A model generated the notes under the pieces. The model worked only from the letters and a program-made list of their open reading frames with translations. It searched no databases and was not told the DNA's origin. Shown here piece by piece: positions 25,601 through 33,891 of a DNA stretch of 64,000 nucleotides (its first letter is position 1; every line of letters begins with the position of its first letter). Source of the DNA: Chromobacterium sp. IIBBL 290-4 (GTDB taxonomy: Bacteria > Pseudomonadota > Gammaproteobacteria > Burkholderiales > Chromobacteriaceae); contig NZ_CP100128.1 in assembly GCF_024207115.1 (NCBI RefSeq), positions 4,836,001 to 4,900,000 of the forward strand, in the 5' to 3' direction. A program made the position numbers and the translations under genes.

Positions 25601-25950
25601 ACGAGCTGGGCACCTTCACCGTCAACACCACCATTCCGCCCAACAACGATCCTTCCTCCTGCACGGTAGCGTCGGCCACCGGTTTTTCGATGTCGCTGAA
25701 CATGAAAACCGGCGGCGCCACCGCCCGCTCCTTCTACGCCAACGATTCCGGCAATTTCAACGGCATCAGCGGCAGCGTGATCAACGGCATCGCCATCAAT
25801 ATGGCCGGCAGCCCCAGCGTAGTGGGCTATCAGAACAATTATTTCGTGATCGGCAGCAGCATCAACGGCGGACCGATCTCGTCGCCGCCGCAGATCAATC
25901 CGGCGGCATTCGACCTGCACGCCAGGCTGAACTGGATAGAATTGCGCTGA
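22678..25950 (+). CDS. pilY1: PilY1-type pilus tip adhesin with lectin-like N-terminal domain
   Basis: Secreted protein of 1090 residues with a signal peptide (hydrophobic LLFWLCLLWHSAGHAVA). Residues about 30-350 look like an L-type (legume-type) lectin beta-sandwich: DNFTGASAQLNW, DGADGMSFFLL, GYLGLGMDEYGNF. The C-terminal half is the PilY1 beta-propeller: GGNDGMMHGF, and the calcium loop in DLDGDGITDYLYAGDLFGNVWRFD. The usual von Willebrand A N-terminus is not seen. It is expected at the pilus tip, where it needs the minor pilins encoded just upstream. The lectin domain implies glycan binding, which is inference. Confidence 0.88.
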   Translation: MIMKRHPLRLLFWLCLLWHSAGHAVAVSDNFTGASAQLNWLVFGGACMTAGSGSGSIPACGSKDPSGNTQVGGNSGSLPDPVGSGALRLTNDAGSQSGAIIYNSLFPSSSGLQATFTTYTYEGDSGGSARDGADGMSFFLLTAIPSAVGSFGGSLGYSCSNVNSPYNGIIGGYLGLGMDEYGNFPNGGSGNDNTSTGPGAVPQNISLRGAGSVAASALASQFGASFSSSMVQSVCKNGRYGTTSVMNYPFISIAGTSNGVYQLPSNQPMANEAATKRSQAVPLSYKLKITPANLLSLWYSYNNGAYVPVISNYDINNTSVSGPLPSQITFGFAGSTGGSRNIHEIACFQVQPSTQSASSSGLNSQQTSLIKTGTQQYVASYHSDDWWGELSSYALMGNSSTGQVTVATAATWDASCVLSGGNCTATGVNNMTAQTSRAILSWSGSQGIPFEWANLTAAQQTALSPDGNGSARLSYLRGSRSNEVNTLGVGLFRDRDSVLGDIVNSSPIWVGSPQNNYPASWTDKLYSSATIPENASGAQSYATYKSTNLTRANVIYSGGNDGMMHGFRSGANDSNGNYSTSATPNDGQEVIAYLPAAVMSNTIQYSTPTYGHQYYVDATPDADDLFFNNNWHTWLMGGLGAGGQALYLLDISNPANFSETNASSLVLNEITPASISCANKTNCGNDLGYTFGTPVIARFHNGQWGAVFGNGYSSANGHAVIYIMLVSSSGAQTFYELDTGSGASNDPSGGGNKNGIYYATAVDLDGDGITDYLYAGDLFGNVWRFDVTSNNPSSWSVSQYGTGAAAPLFTTQYTYCTNTQVSNGTCTRSLQPITSKLLASAIPTGNASPRVLLAFGTGQKIPFTTSSADIYASGTQSLYGVWDWDMSGWNTLAGQTEYYSQSAPSGGLALRPSNLTSQSVTASYSSTLSTVQGYRALSNNPVCWQGNTACTTNNSYGWALNLPGSREQVVYNPVNELGTFTVNTTIPPNNDPSSCTVASATGFSMSLNMKTGGATARSFYANDSGNFNGISGSVINGIAINMAGSPSVVGYQNNYFVIGSSINGGPISSPPQINPAAFDLHARLNWIELR

Positions 25951-25974
25951 GGCGCGCTCAATCAAGGGGAGGAC

Positions 25975-26403
25975 ATGAAACGAATATCGGAAGGCTTCAG
26001 CCTGATGGAACTGGTCATCGCAGTGGCGGTGCTGGCCATCTTGATCGGCATCGCGCTGCCCTCTTACCAGAGCTTCATCCTGCAATCGAATCGCGCCTCG
26101 GCCAAAACCGCCTTGCAGGATTTGGCGACGCGCCAGGAAAACTATTACGCGCTGCAAAACACCTATGCCTCGCAACTTGCCACGCTGGGCTACGCCAGCG
26201 GCACGATCTACGTGCCGGGCAACGGCAATAATCTCTACGCGCTCGCCATCTCCAGTTCGACAGCCAGCGCTTACACATTGACGGCCACGCCGCAGGGCAA
26301 CCAGGCGCAGGACAGTTGCCAAACCTATCAATTGGACAACCTGGGCAATCAAAGCAATATCAACGCCAGCGGCACGGCCCTCAGCGTCAGCGGCTGCTGG
26401 TAG
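25975..26403 (+). CDS. pilE: PilE-type minor pilin
   Basis: Prepilin of 142 residues: leader MKRISEG, then FSLMELVIAVAVLAILIGIALPSYQSF with Glu5. The helix is followed by the TALQDLATRQENYYALQNTYA segment typical of PilE/ComP-like minor pilins, and a C-terminal disulfide pair (QDSCQTY and SGCW). It starts 24 bases after pilY1 and closes the cluster. Its size and position fit the minor pilin next to pilY1 rather than the major pilin. Confidence 0.85.
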   Translation: MKRISEGFSLMELVIAVAVLAILIGIALPSYQSFILQSNRASAKTALQDLATRQENYYALQNTYASQLATLGYASGTIYVPGNGNNLYALAISSSTASAYTLTATPQGNQAQDSCQTYQLDNLGNQSNINASGTALSVSGCW

Positions 26404-26423
26404 GCGCGATCGCGCCCAATGCA

Positions 26424-26447
26424 AAACGGCGCCATCAGGCGCCGTTT
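26424..26447 (+). terminator. Bidirectional terminator after the pilin cluster
   Basis: AAACGGCGCC (26424-26433) pairs with GGCGCCGTTT (26438-26447) with a 4-base loop. It lies between convergent genes and can serve both the pilin run and the acyl-CoA-binding protein gene. Confidence 0.8.
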
Positions 26448-26470
26448 CGCTTATCCGCTTGCCTGCCGGA

Positions 26471-26731
26471 TCAGTCGGCCAGCAGCTTGTTCACCACGTC
26501 GACGTATTCCTGCATCGCCGCATCGTTAGCCTTGCCCTTCAGCTTTTCCCACGCATCGAACTTGGCGCGGTTGATGAAGTCCATCATGCCCGGGCGCTCG
26601 CCGTGGGCATCGCCCTCGGTGGCTTGCTTGAACAGCGCGTACAGCTGCAGCAGGGTTTGGTTGTCCGGACGCTCGGACAGGGTTTTGACATCGGCCTGGG
26701 CCTGGGTGAACAGCGTCTGCAGATCAGACAT
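26471..26731 (-). CDS. Acyl-CoA-binding protein
   Basis: Protein of 86 residues that matches the four-helix ACBP fold common in eukaryotes and found in some bacteria. Marks are LYALFKQATEGDA, ERPGMMDFINRAKFDAWEKLKGK and the final EYVDVVNKLL. It binds medium- and long-chain acyl-CoA esters in the cytoplasm and buffers or delivers them. It is monocistronic, with no lipid gene next to it. Confidence 0.92.
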   Translation of the reverse strand: MSDLQTLFTQAQADVKTLSERPDNQTLLQLYALFKQATEGDAHGERPGMMDFINRAKFDAWEKLKGKANDAAMQEYVDVVNKLLAD

Positions 26732-26832
26732 GGCGTATCCTTTGTGTCGTGAACCGGGGCGGTTCGTCCGCCCCTGGTGGTGTTAGCCCTCCGGCATGCG
26801 CCGGAACGGCAAACAATGTATCACGAAGCCAC

Positions 26833-27429
26833 TCAATGCGACAGAGGCGGGGCGGCGGGAGAATTATCCGGCTGAGATTCGATCCGGATGCGTTTGTAGC
26901 TCTTCACATCCTGGCCGTTCTTGCGGGCGGGATGATAGTCGGCCGAGCGGAAAACCGGCGCGATGGCCGCCTCCAGCTGCGGCGTGGTCTTGCCCTCGAA
27001 ACGCACCGCGTCCACCCTCCCCGCTTCGCTGATGAACACCACAATGGTCAAACTGGGAATGCCGGGCGGCAAGACGATGTCGGGCAAGGCTATCGCGCCC
27101 TTCTCCTCGGCCAGCCGGTCAAGCTCCCGCGCGGGATAATAGATATCCGCGCCCAGGCGCGCTTCGCCGCCGGCAGGCGCGAAAGCGCGGCTGCCCGCCG
27201 AGGCGGCTTCCTTGGCGGACGCGGGAACAAAGGGCGATTCAACTGGCGGCGCGGCGGGCGCCGCCGACGGCGAGGCCTCTCTGGCCGCCAGACGCACCCG
27301 CAGGCCTTGAAAAGCATGGCCTGTCGGCGAACCAAAAGGCACAGGCAGCCACAGCAAGGCCGCATGCGCCAGAATGGACAGCCACAGGGCCAGCAACGCC
27401 TTCTCCGCCACGCTCCAGCGCCGCCTCAT
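26833..27429 (-). CDS. TonB-like protein with one membrane anchor
   Basis: Protein of 198 residues. One N-terminal membrane segment (ALLALWLSILAHAALLWLPV) is followed by a Pro/Ala-rich linker and a C-terminal domain (LTIVVFISEAGRVDAVRFEGKTTPQLEAAIAPVFRSADYHPARKNGQDVKSY) that reads like the TonB energy-transducer domain. The frame is open far upstream, but ATG 27429 gives the anchor at once and does not run into dsbC. No exbB/exbD gene is near, so it may couple to a distant pair or be a TonB-fold protein with another role. Confidence 0.65.
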   Translation of the reverse strand: MRRRWSVAEKALLALWLSILAHAALLWLPVPFGSPTGHAFQGLRVRLAAREASPSAAPAAPPVESPFVPASAKEAASAGSRAFAPAGGEARLGADIYYPARELDRLAEEKGAIALPDIVLPPGIPSLTIVVFISEAGRVDAVRFEGKTTPQLEAAIAPVFRSADYHPARKNGQDVKSYKRIRIESQPDNSPAAPPLSH

Positions 27430-27491
27430 CGCTCGAATCCGCCCATCGCCATCCCATGCGAAAGGGCCGACGATGCCGGCCCTTGATCCGC

Positions 27492-28226
27492 TTACTTCGC
27501 GCTCAACAGCTTTTCGATGTCGTCGCCGTCGATGGCGCCCGGCACCACGCGGCCGTTCGCGAAAATCAGCGCCGGCGTGCCGGTGATGCCCATCTTCTCG
27601 CCCAGCGCCTGGATCTTGTCCAGCGCGGCGGTATCGCAATTTTCCGGGCCGGTCAGCGGCTTGCCGTCGCGCATGAATGCGGTCCAAGTGGACACCTTGT
27701 CGGCCGAGCACCAGATTTGCTTGGACTTGCGCATCGCGTCCGGATGCAGCTGGGTCAGCGGGTACAGGAAGGTATAGATGGTGACGTTGTCGATATCCTT
27801 CAGGCTTTCGCGCTCCAGCTTCTTGCAATACGGGCAGTCCGGATCGGTGAAGATCGCCATCTTGCGCTCGCCCTTGCCTCGCACGTCCTTGAAGGCATAT
27901 TCGAACGGCAGCGCGTTGAAGTCCACCTTGGACAGTTCGGCGACCTTCTTCTCGGTCAGGCTTTCCTTGCTCTTGGTATCGATCAGATCGCCGACGAACA
28001 GATAGCTGGCGTCGCTATTGACGTACACCACTTGCTTGCCGTCCACCACCACCTCATAAATGCCCTTGACCGGCGTGGCGCTGACGCTCTTCACCTGCTT
28101 GCCCGGGAAGTGGCCGACGAAGGCCTTCTTCACCTCGTCGAGGTTGCTGCCGGCGGCCTGGGAGCAGGCGGCCAGCGTCATCAGCGTGGCGCTGGCCAGC
28201 GCCAGCGTTTTGAGTTTCTTATTCAT
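27492..28226 (-). CDS. dsbC: DsbC-type disulfide isomerase, probable lipoprotein
   Basis: Periplasmic thiol:disulfide interchange protein of 244 residues that reshuffles wrong disulfides. The active site is CPYC in FTDPDCPYCKKLE near residue 120; an N-terminal dimerisation domain precedes it. The signal sequence ends in LMTLAAC, a good lipobox, so the protein is likely lipid-anchored rather than soluble as in E. coli. It is last in the run pepP-ubiH-ubi-dsbC. Confidence 0.92.
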   Translation of the reverse strand: MNKKLKTLALASATLMTLAACSQAAGSNLDEVKKAFVGHFPGKQVKSVSATPVKGIYEVVVDGKQVVYVNSDASYLFVGDLIDTKSKESLTEKKVAELSKVDFNALPFEYAFKDVRGKGERKMAIFTDPDCPYCKKLERESLKDIDNVTIYTFLYPLTQLHPDAMRKSKQIWCSADKVSTWTAFMRDGKPLTGPENCDTAALDKIQALGEKMGITGTPALIFANGRVVPGAIDGDDIEKLLSAK

Positions 28227-28247
28227 CGATCAAAGGGTCCTCAGGGA

Positions 28248-29399
28248 TCAATATCCAATGGCTTGCCGGGCGAACTGCCGCTTCAACGGCGTCAGGCAGT
28301 TGGTCAGGCTCAAGCCGGTGTTCCGCAGCCAGGACAGCCCCGGCGCGCGGGCATGGAACAAACGGTACAGGCTGTCACAACCGAGTTGCATGGTCATGAC
28401 GGCTTCTTTTCTTTGCCGCTGATAGCGGCGCAACAGCATCCAGTCGCCGCAATCGGGTTCGCCTTTCAGCAATTCAGCCAATTGAGCCGCGTCCTGGAAG
28501 CCCAGGTTCACGCCCTGCCCCGCCAGCGGATGCACGGTATGGGCGGCATCGCCTATCAGCGCCACCCGCTCCGCCGCCACCGCCTCGGGCTGGATCAAGC
28601 GCAAGGGGAAAGCCGCCGCCGGCGTCAGCGTGGCGAAAGCGCCCAGCTCATGGCCGCCCGCCGCCGCCACGCGTTCGGCCAAAGCCTCCGGCGACAATTG
28701 CAGCAGAGCGTCTGGATCAGAGGTTGACCACACCATGGAGATTCGGTTCCCCGCCATCGGCAGCCAGGCCAGCACGCTGTCGCCGGTGAACCATTGCCGC
28801 GCCACGCCGCCATGCGGCTTCTCGCAGCTGAAATTGGCCACCACGCCGCTTTGGCCGTAAGGCTTGACGCTGGCCGCCAAACCCAATTGCCCGCGCACCC
28901 AGGAGTTGGCGCCGTCCGCGCCGACCAGCAGCTCGGCGCGCAGCGCGCGGCCATCCTCCAGAGTCAGGCGCGCCTCTTTGGCGGACGTGGCCAAGGAGCT
29001 TGCCCGCGCGCCGCAGATCAGTTCGATATCGCATTCGCGCAGCCGCCGCCACAAGGCGGCCAGCATCCAGCGGTTTTCCGCGATCCAGGCCAGCGCCTCC
29101 GCGCCGGCATCGCGAGCGGAGAACTGAATGCGGCCGCCGGCATCGCCGCGCACATCCATGGCCGCGATGGTGCCGACGCGCGCCATCTCCGGCCACGCGG
29201 CCAGGCTTTCCAGAAAACGGCGGTTGGCCGGGCTGACGGCATAAATCCGCGCATCCCAGCCTTGATCCAATGCCTGCTGATCCGGCTCGCCAGCCTCAAG
29301 CAAGGCTACTTTGCGGCCGGTTCGCGCCAAGGCCAGCGCCAGGCTGGCGCCCACCAGGCCGCCGCCGACGATCACGGCGTGATAACTATCGTCCCGCAT
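28248..29399 (-). CDS. UbiH/UbiF/VisC-family FAD monooxygenase
   Basis: Aromatic-ring hydroxylase of 383 residues in ubiquinone synthesis. It has the FAD motif VIVGGGLVGASLALALARTG, the second motif LVGADGANSWVR, and RVALIGDAAHTVHPLAGQGVNLGFQDA. Its ATG shares a base with the stop of the upstream ubiH (TAATG). Which ring position it hydroxylates cannot be told from motifs; it could correspond to UbiI/VisC, UbiF or UbiM. Confidence 0.88.
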   Translation of the reverse strand: MRDDSYHAVIVGGGLVGASLALALARTGRKVALLEAGEPDQQALDQGWDARIYAVSPANRRFLESLAAWPEMARVGTIAAMDVRGDAGGRIQFSARDAGAEALAWIAENRWMLAALWRRLRECDIELICGARASSLATSAKEARLTLEDGRALRAELLVGADGANSWVRGQLGLAASVKPYGQSGVVANFSCEKPHGGVARQWFTGDSVLAWLPMAGNRISMVWSTSDPDALLQLSPEALAERVAAAGGHELGAFATLTPAAAFPLRLIQPEAVAAERVALIGDAAHTVHPLAGQGVNLGFQDAAQLAELLKGEPDCGDWMLLRRYQRQRKEAVMTMQLGCDSLYRLFHARAPGLSWLRNTGLSLTNCLTPLKRQFARQAIGY

Positions 29400-30571
29400 T
29401 ACGCGCTTCCCACTCCAAACACCAGATGGCTGGCGAATTTTCGCCTCAACGGCGGCACCGTATCCAGGGCGATCATGCCCATGCCTCGCAGCGCATTCAC
29501 CAGCGGGTGGTGCCCATCGAATAATTTGATCAAACCATGGGTGAAACCCACCACGGCATGGCTGTCCAGCTTGCGGCTGTCGGCATAGCGCTTGAGCGCG
29601 CGCGCGTCGCCGGCATCCTTGACGCCCTCCAGGGCCAGGCTTAAGCCCACCGCGTCGCGCAGGCCCAGGTTGAGCCCTTGCGCCGCCACCGGGTGCATGG
29701 TCTGGGCGGCATTGCCTATCAGCGCCACCCGGCCGCTGACCACCTGGTTCACCTGGCGCAGCGCCAAGGGGAAGCTCGCCCGCGGGCCGATGGACAGGAT
29801 TTGCCCTTGCCTCTCGCCTATCGCTTGCTGCAGCTCCTGGCGCAGCACGGCCTCATCGGCCTCCACCAGCCGCGCGGCGTCCTGCTGGCTGCGCGTCCAC
29901 ACCAGCATATAGCGATCCTCATGCGGCAAGAGCGCGAACGGCCCGTCATGGGCGAAACGCTCGTAAGCCACGCCCTGATGCGGCAGCTCGGTCTCCACCT
30001 CGGCCAGCACCGCGCATTGATGGTAATCGTGCGTCAGCCGGCGCACGCCGGGCAGGCTTTCCGCCAAGGCGCCGCCTTCGGCCATGGCCACCAGGCTCGC
30101 GGTCAACAGCAGCTTGCCATCCGGCGTATCCACCTCGGCGCAGGCATACTGGCTCAGGCTTTTCACGGACAGCACGCGGCTTTGCCACAGCACTTGCACG
30201 CCGGCCTGCTCCAAGGCCTTCGCCAATCCCGCCACCAAGGCCGGGTAGTCCACCACCGCGCCCAAGTGCGGCAGCGCCAGATCGCTTTTGTCCAGCCGAG
30301 TGCGGCCGCAGCTGCCTTGCTGCGACACATGCACCACATCGATATCGGTGGCTGGCAAGCCAGCCGGCCATGCGCCGGCGTCGGCCAGCAGCTCGCGGCT
30401 ATGCCAGGACAAGGCCAAGGCGCGCGCGTCCTTCACTTCCGCGTCGCGGGCGCGGGCCTCCACCAGCGTTACGCTGCGGCCCTGCCGCGCCAGCCTGAGG
30501 GCCGCCAGCGCGCCCACCGGGCCGCCGCCGACCACCAGCACATCCGCGTGTTCGCTCGTCATTGCTTTCAT
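29399..30571 (-). CDS. ubiH: UbiH-type 2-octaprenyl-6-methoxyphenol hydroxylase
   Basis: FAD monooxygenase of 390 residues in ubiquinone synthesis. The FAD fold is DVLVVGGGPVGALAALRLARQG; RALALSWHSRELL and the GNAAQTMHPVAAQGLNLGLRDA motif are family marks and favour UbiH. GGAG lies before ATG 30571. It begins six bases after pepP, the same pepP-ubiH order as in enteric bacteria, which supports the name. Confidence 0.88.
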   Translation of the reverse strand: MKAMTSEHADVLVVGGGPVGALAALRLARQGRSVTLVEARARDAEVKDARALALSWHSRELLADAGAWPAGLPATDIDVVHVSQQGSCGRTRLDKSDLALPHLGAVVDYPALVAGLAKALEQAGVQVLWQSRVLSVKSLSQYACAEVDTPDGKLLLTASLVAMAEGGALAESLPGVRRLTHDYHQCAVLAEVETELPHQGVAYERFAHDGPFALLPHEDRYMLVWTRSQQDAARLVEADEAVLRQELQQAIGERQGQILSIGPRASFPLALRQVNQVVSGRVALIGNAAQTMHPVAAQGLNLGLRDAVGLSLALEGVKDAGDARALKRYADSRKLDSHAVVGFTHGLIKLFDGHHPLVNALRGMGMIALDTVPPLRRKFASHLVFGVGSA

Positions 30572-30576
30572 TGTCT

Positions 30577-31872
30577 TTACTCTCCGCGCATCAGCGCTTC
30601 GATTGCCGCGACCGTTTTGGGCACGCCCGCGGTGTAAACCTCATTGCCGCTCTCCGTCACCAGCACATCGTCCTCGATACGCACGCCGATATGATGGAAA
30701 GCCTCCGGCACGTCTTCGGCCGGTCGGATATACAGGCCAGGCTCGACCGTGGTGCACATGCCGGGCTGATAGCTGCGCCACTGGCCATGCACTTTGCGCT
30801 GGCCGACATCGTGAACGTCCAGCCCTATCATGTGGCCGACGCCGTGCATGTAGAAGCGGCGGTAGTCGCCCGACTCGATGACGCCGTCTACCGTGCCGGA
30901 CAGCAGCCCCAAATCCAGCATGCCCTGCGCCAATGCTTTCAAAGCCGCGTCGCCGGGCGCATGCCATATCGCGCCGGGCCTGATGGCCTCGATCGCCGCC
31001 AGCTGCGCCGCCAACACCACCTCGTACACATCGCGCTGCGGGCCGCTGAAGCGGCCGTTCACCGGAAAGGTGCGGGTGATGTCGCCGGCGTAGCCCTGCC
31101 ATTCGCAACCAGCGTCGATCAGAACCAGCTCGCCCTCGTTCAGCCAGCCATCATTGGCCACATAGTGCAGCGTGCAGGCGTTAGCGCCGCCGGCGACGAT
31201 GCACTCATACGCCGGATGGCGCGCGCCGCGGCTGACAAAAGCATGCAGCAGCTCGGCCTCCAGCTGATATTCGCGCATGCTCGGCCGCGCCGCCCGCATG
31301 GCCTGGACATGGCCGGCGGCGGAGATGGAGCCGGCCTCGCGCAATAATTCGATCTCGGCAGCGTCCTTGACGATGCGCATCTCGTCCAGCAAGGCGCGCA
31401 GGTCTCCATAGTGGGCCGGCGGACGGGCGCCGGCGCGCGAGCGTTGCCGCACCGCGTCCAGCCAGACATTGACCCGGCGATCAAACGATTCGTCATGCCC
31501 CAGCGGCCACCACAACTGATGGCGGTCGGCCAATAGGTCGGGAATCCGTTCCGCCATTTCGCTGAGCGGATAAGCCTCGTCGAAGCCGAAAGTTTCGCGC
31601 GCCCGCTCCGGGCCGTAGCGGAAACCATCCCAGATTTCCATATCCGGATTGCGCTCGCGGCAAAACAAGATGGATTTGCCGCTGCGGCCATCCAGCAGCA
31701 GCACCGACTCCGGCTCGGCGAAACCGGTCAGGTATAGGAAATGGCTGTCCGCCCGGAAGGGGTAATGGTTGTCGGCATTGCGCACAGACTCATGCGCGGT
31801 GGGCAATAAGGCGATGCCGTCGCCGATGATGGTCAACAAGCGATGGCGGCGTTCCGCGTGCGGCTGGTGCAT
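30577..31872 (-). CDS. pepP: Xaa-Pro aminopeptidase PepP
   Basis: Cytoplasmic dimetal peptidase that removes N-terminal residues before proline; 431 residues. Metal ligands and motifs are visible in LVLIDAGCEWQGYAGDITRTFPVNG (two Asp), HGVGHMIGLDVHD (His) and the C-terminal TVEPGLYI and VRIEDDVLVTESG (two Glu). The pita-bread fold length is normal. ATG 31872 is taken; TTG 31881 is an alternative. It heads the operon with ubiH. Confidence 0.94.
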   Translation of the reverse strand: MHQPHAERRHRLLTIIGDGIALLPTAHESVRNADNHYPFRADSHFLYLTGFAEPESVLLLDGRSGKSILFCRERNPDMEIWDGFRYGPERARETFGFDEAYPLSEMAERIPDLLADRHQLWWPLGHDESFDRRVNVWLDAVRQRSRAGARPPAHYGDLRALLDEMRIVKDAAEIELLREAGSISAAGHVQAMRAARPSMREYQLEAELLHAFVSRGARHPAYECIVAGGANACTLHYVANDGWLNEGELVLIDAGCEWQGYAGDITRTFPVNGRFSGPQRDVYEVVLAAQLAAIEAIRPGAIWHAPGDAALKALAQGMLDLGLLSGTVDGVIESGDYRRFYMHGVGHMIGLDVHDVGQRKVHGQWRSYQPGMCTTVEPGLYIRPAEDVPEAFHHIGVRIEDDVLVTESGNEVYTAGVPKTVAAIEALMRGE

Positions 31873-31971
31873 AGACGGCAAGCTCTCCCGGCGGCGTGAC
31901 AGTTTGATTAAGCCGCCAGTTTACACCGCGCGCGCGCGCCGCCCAAGCCCGTCGCCGCCGCAGCCGCCATG

Positions 31972-31995
31972 AAAAAACCCGGCCGAGCCGGGTTT
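31972..31995 (-). terminator. Terminator of yebC
   Basis: AAACCCGGC and GCCGGGTTT (31975-31995) pair around CGA. The minus strand then continues into six T in all, 26 bases after the yebC stop. Confidence 0.85.
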
Positions 31996-32020
31996 CAGGG
32001 CAATGCGCGATGGATGGCGC

Positions 32021-32746
32021 TTATTCGCCGATCACCACAGAGGTGTAGACTTCCTGCACATCGTCCAGGTCTTCCAGCGCGTCCAGCAGCTTTTGCATGC
32101 GGACGGCTTCGTCGCCGGTCAGCTCGGTTTCATTGTCGGCGCGCATGGTCACTTCGCCCATCTCGGACTTGAAGCCCTTGGCGTCCAGCGCGTCCTTGAT
32201 GTCGGAGAACTCGTAGGGGCCGGTGATCACTTCGATCGAGCCGTCGTCATTCGCCACTACGTCTTCGGCGCCGGCTTCCAGCGCGGCTTCCATCAGCGCG
32301 TCTTCGTCCACGCCCGGCGCGAACACCAGATAGCCGCAATGCTTGAACTGGAAGGACACGCAACCGTCGGTGCCCATATTGCCGCCGTACTTGGAGAAGG
32401 CGTGGCGCACGTCGGCCACGGTGCGGGTCTTGTTGTCGGTCAGACAGTCCACCATCACCGCCGCGCCGGCTATGCCATAGCCTTCATAACGGCATTCGAC
32501 GTAATCGACGCCATCCAGCTGGCCGGTGCCGCGCTTGATCGCGTTTTCGATATTGTCCTTGGGCATGGATTCGGCCTTGGCCTTGTCCACTGCCAGGCGC
32601 AGGCGCGGGTTCATGTTGACATCGCCGCCGCCCATTTTGGCCGCGACGGTGATTTCCTTGATCAGGCGGGTGAAAATCTTGCCACGTTTGGCATCCTGGC
32701 GACCCTTGCGGTGCTGGATGTTAGCCCATTTACTGTGACCTGCCAT
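32021..32746 (-). CDS. yebC: YebC/PmpR (TACO1) family protein
   Basis: Protein of 241 residues with the family N-terminus [23 protein letters not shown] and the central [15 protein letters not shown]. Members act as transcription regulators and, as shown for some, relieve ribosome stalling at proline-rich stretches. The latter is of interest here because the window also holds Glu-Pro-rich leaders, but no link is shown. GAGG precedes the ATG. It is monocistronic with its own terminator. Confidence 0.95.
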   Translation of the reverse strand: MAGHSKWANIQHRKGRQDAKRGKIFTRLIKEITVAAKMGGGDVNMNPRLRLAVDKAKAESMPKDNIENAIKRGTGQLDGVDYVECRYEGYGIAGAAVMVDCLTDNKTRTVADVRHAFSKYGGNMGTDGCVSFQFKHCGYLVFAPGVDEDALMEAALEAGAEDVVANDDGSIEVITGPYEFSDIKDALDAKGFKSEMGEVTMRADNETELTGDEAVRMQKLLDALEDLDDVQEVYTSVVIGE

Positions 32747-32845
32747 ATTTGCCTCTGTTGGTTTTCGGGTTCGGACGAACCGGATCGTCGATCAAAATTT
32801 CGCGGTATTTTAACAGAAAGCGGGCGCAGTCTACGAGTATCGCCG

Positions 32846-33622
32846 CTACTTGGCCTGCAGCATGCGCAGCATCATTTCAAAGCCGGCCTGGTACATCCGC
32901 TCTATCACCGGAATCATCATCGGCATCGTCACATACAGGGTGCCGAAACCTATCATGATGGTCAGCGGGAAACCGAAGGAGAAGATGTTGAATTGCGGCG
33001 CGGCGCGGGTCATCACCCCGATGGCCAGGTTGGTGATCAACAGCGCGCCTATCACCGGCATGGCCAGCAAGACGCCCCACTCGACCAGATGGCTGCCCCA
33101 CAACACCAGGGACTTGATGCCCTGCGCCGGCATGGACAAGCCTATGGGCAGCACCTTGAAGCTTTCAAACAAAGTGTGCAGCACCACATGATGGCCGTCG
33201 AAGGCCAGGAACAGAAAGAACGTGAACAGCGACAGCATCTGCGACAGCACCGGCACCTGGGCGGCATGGATGGGGTCGTAGAACATGGCGAACCCCAGGC
33301 CGGTTTGCGCGCCGATGATGAAGCCGGTGATTTCCACCGCGCTGATCACCAAGCGCATCACAAAACCCATGGCCAAGCCAATCAGCAGTTGCTGTATCAG
33401 GATCGCGATTCCCTCCGCCGACACCAGCGGCACGGCCGGCAACGGCGGCAGCAAGGGCGCCATCAATACGGTCAGCATCAGGGCGAAGCCGGCTTTGAAC
33501 GAGCGCGGCAGGCCGCGGTAGGCGAAGATGGGCTCAGCCAGGAACAGCCCGACAATGCGGGCGAACGGCCAGACGAAGGCCGATACCAGCGCGTTGATCT
33601 GAACATCGCTTAAAGTCAGCAT
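32846..33622 (-). CDS. fliR: Flagellar export protein FliR
   Basis: Inner-membrane component of the flagellar type III export gate; 258 residues with about six membrane segments (FARIVGLFLAEPIFAYRGLP at the N-terminus, GFPLTIMIGFGTLYVTMPMMIP near the end). The frame is open to 34030 but the start at 33622 overlaps the fliQ stop (TGATG). It is last of the fliLMNOP-GNAT-fliQR run. Confidence 0.94.
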   Translation of the reverse strand: MLTLSDVQINALVSAFVWPFARIVGLFLAEPIFAYRGLPRSFKAGFALMLTVLMAPLLPPLPAVPLVSAEGIAILIQQLLIGLAMGFVMRLVISAVEITGFIIGAQTGLGFAMFYDPIHAAQVPVLSQMLSLFTFFLFLAFDGHHVVLHTLFESFKVLPIGLSMPAQGIKSLVLWGSHLVEWGVLLAMPVIGALLITNLAIGVMTRAAPQFNIFSFGFPLTIMIGFGTLYVTMPMMIPVIERMYQAGFEMMLRMLQAK

Positions 33623-33891
33623 CAGCCTATCACGTTGGGTATGCTTTGGAACAAGCGGGTGGTGTACTCGATCAGGGTATTGAGCATCCACGGCCCCGCC
33701 AGCACCAACACCAGAAACATCGCCAGCAGCTTGGGAATAAAGGTCAGCGTCATTTCGTTGATCTGGGTAGCCGCTTGCAAAACGCTGACCAGCAAGCCGA
33801 CCAGCAAGGAGGTCAGCAAGACCGGCGCGGCGACGATGATCAGGATGTACAAAGCATTCTGAACAATGCTGATGACCAGTTCCGGGCTCAT
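33622..33891 (-). CDS. fliQ: Flagellar export protein FliQ
   Basis: Export gate protein of 89 residues with two membrane helices (IVAAPVLLTSLLVGLLVSVLQ and LLAMFLVLVLAGPWML) and the conserved QAATQINEMTLTFIPK between them. The start at 33891 (MSPELV) overlaps the stop of the acetyltransferase gene by four bases, instead of following fliP as usual. Confidence 0.95.
   Translation of the reverse strand: MSPELVISIVQNALYILIIVAAPVLLTSLLVGLLVSVLQAATQINEMTLTFIPKLLAMFLVLVLAGPWMLNTLIEYTTRLFQSIPNVIG

Noticed and set aside
31926..31942. CG dinucleotide run upstream of pepP
   Set aside because: Short and probably just local composition; no repeat unit of interest.
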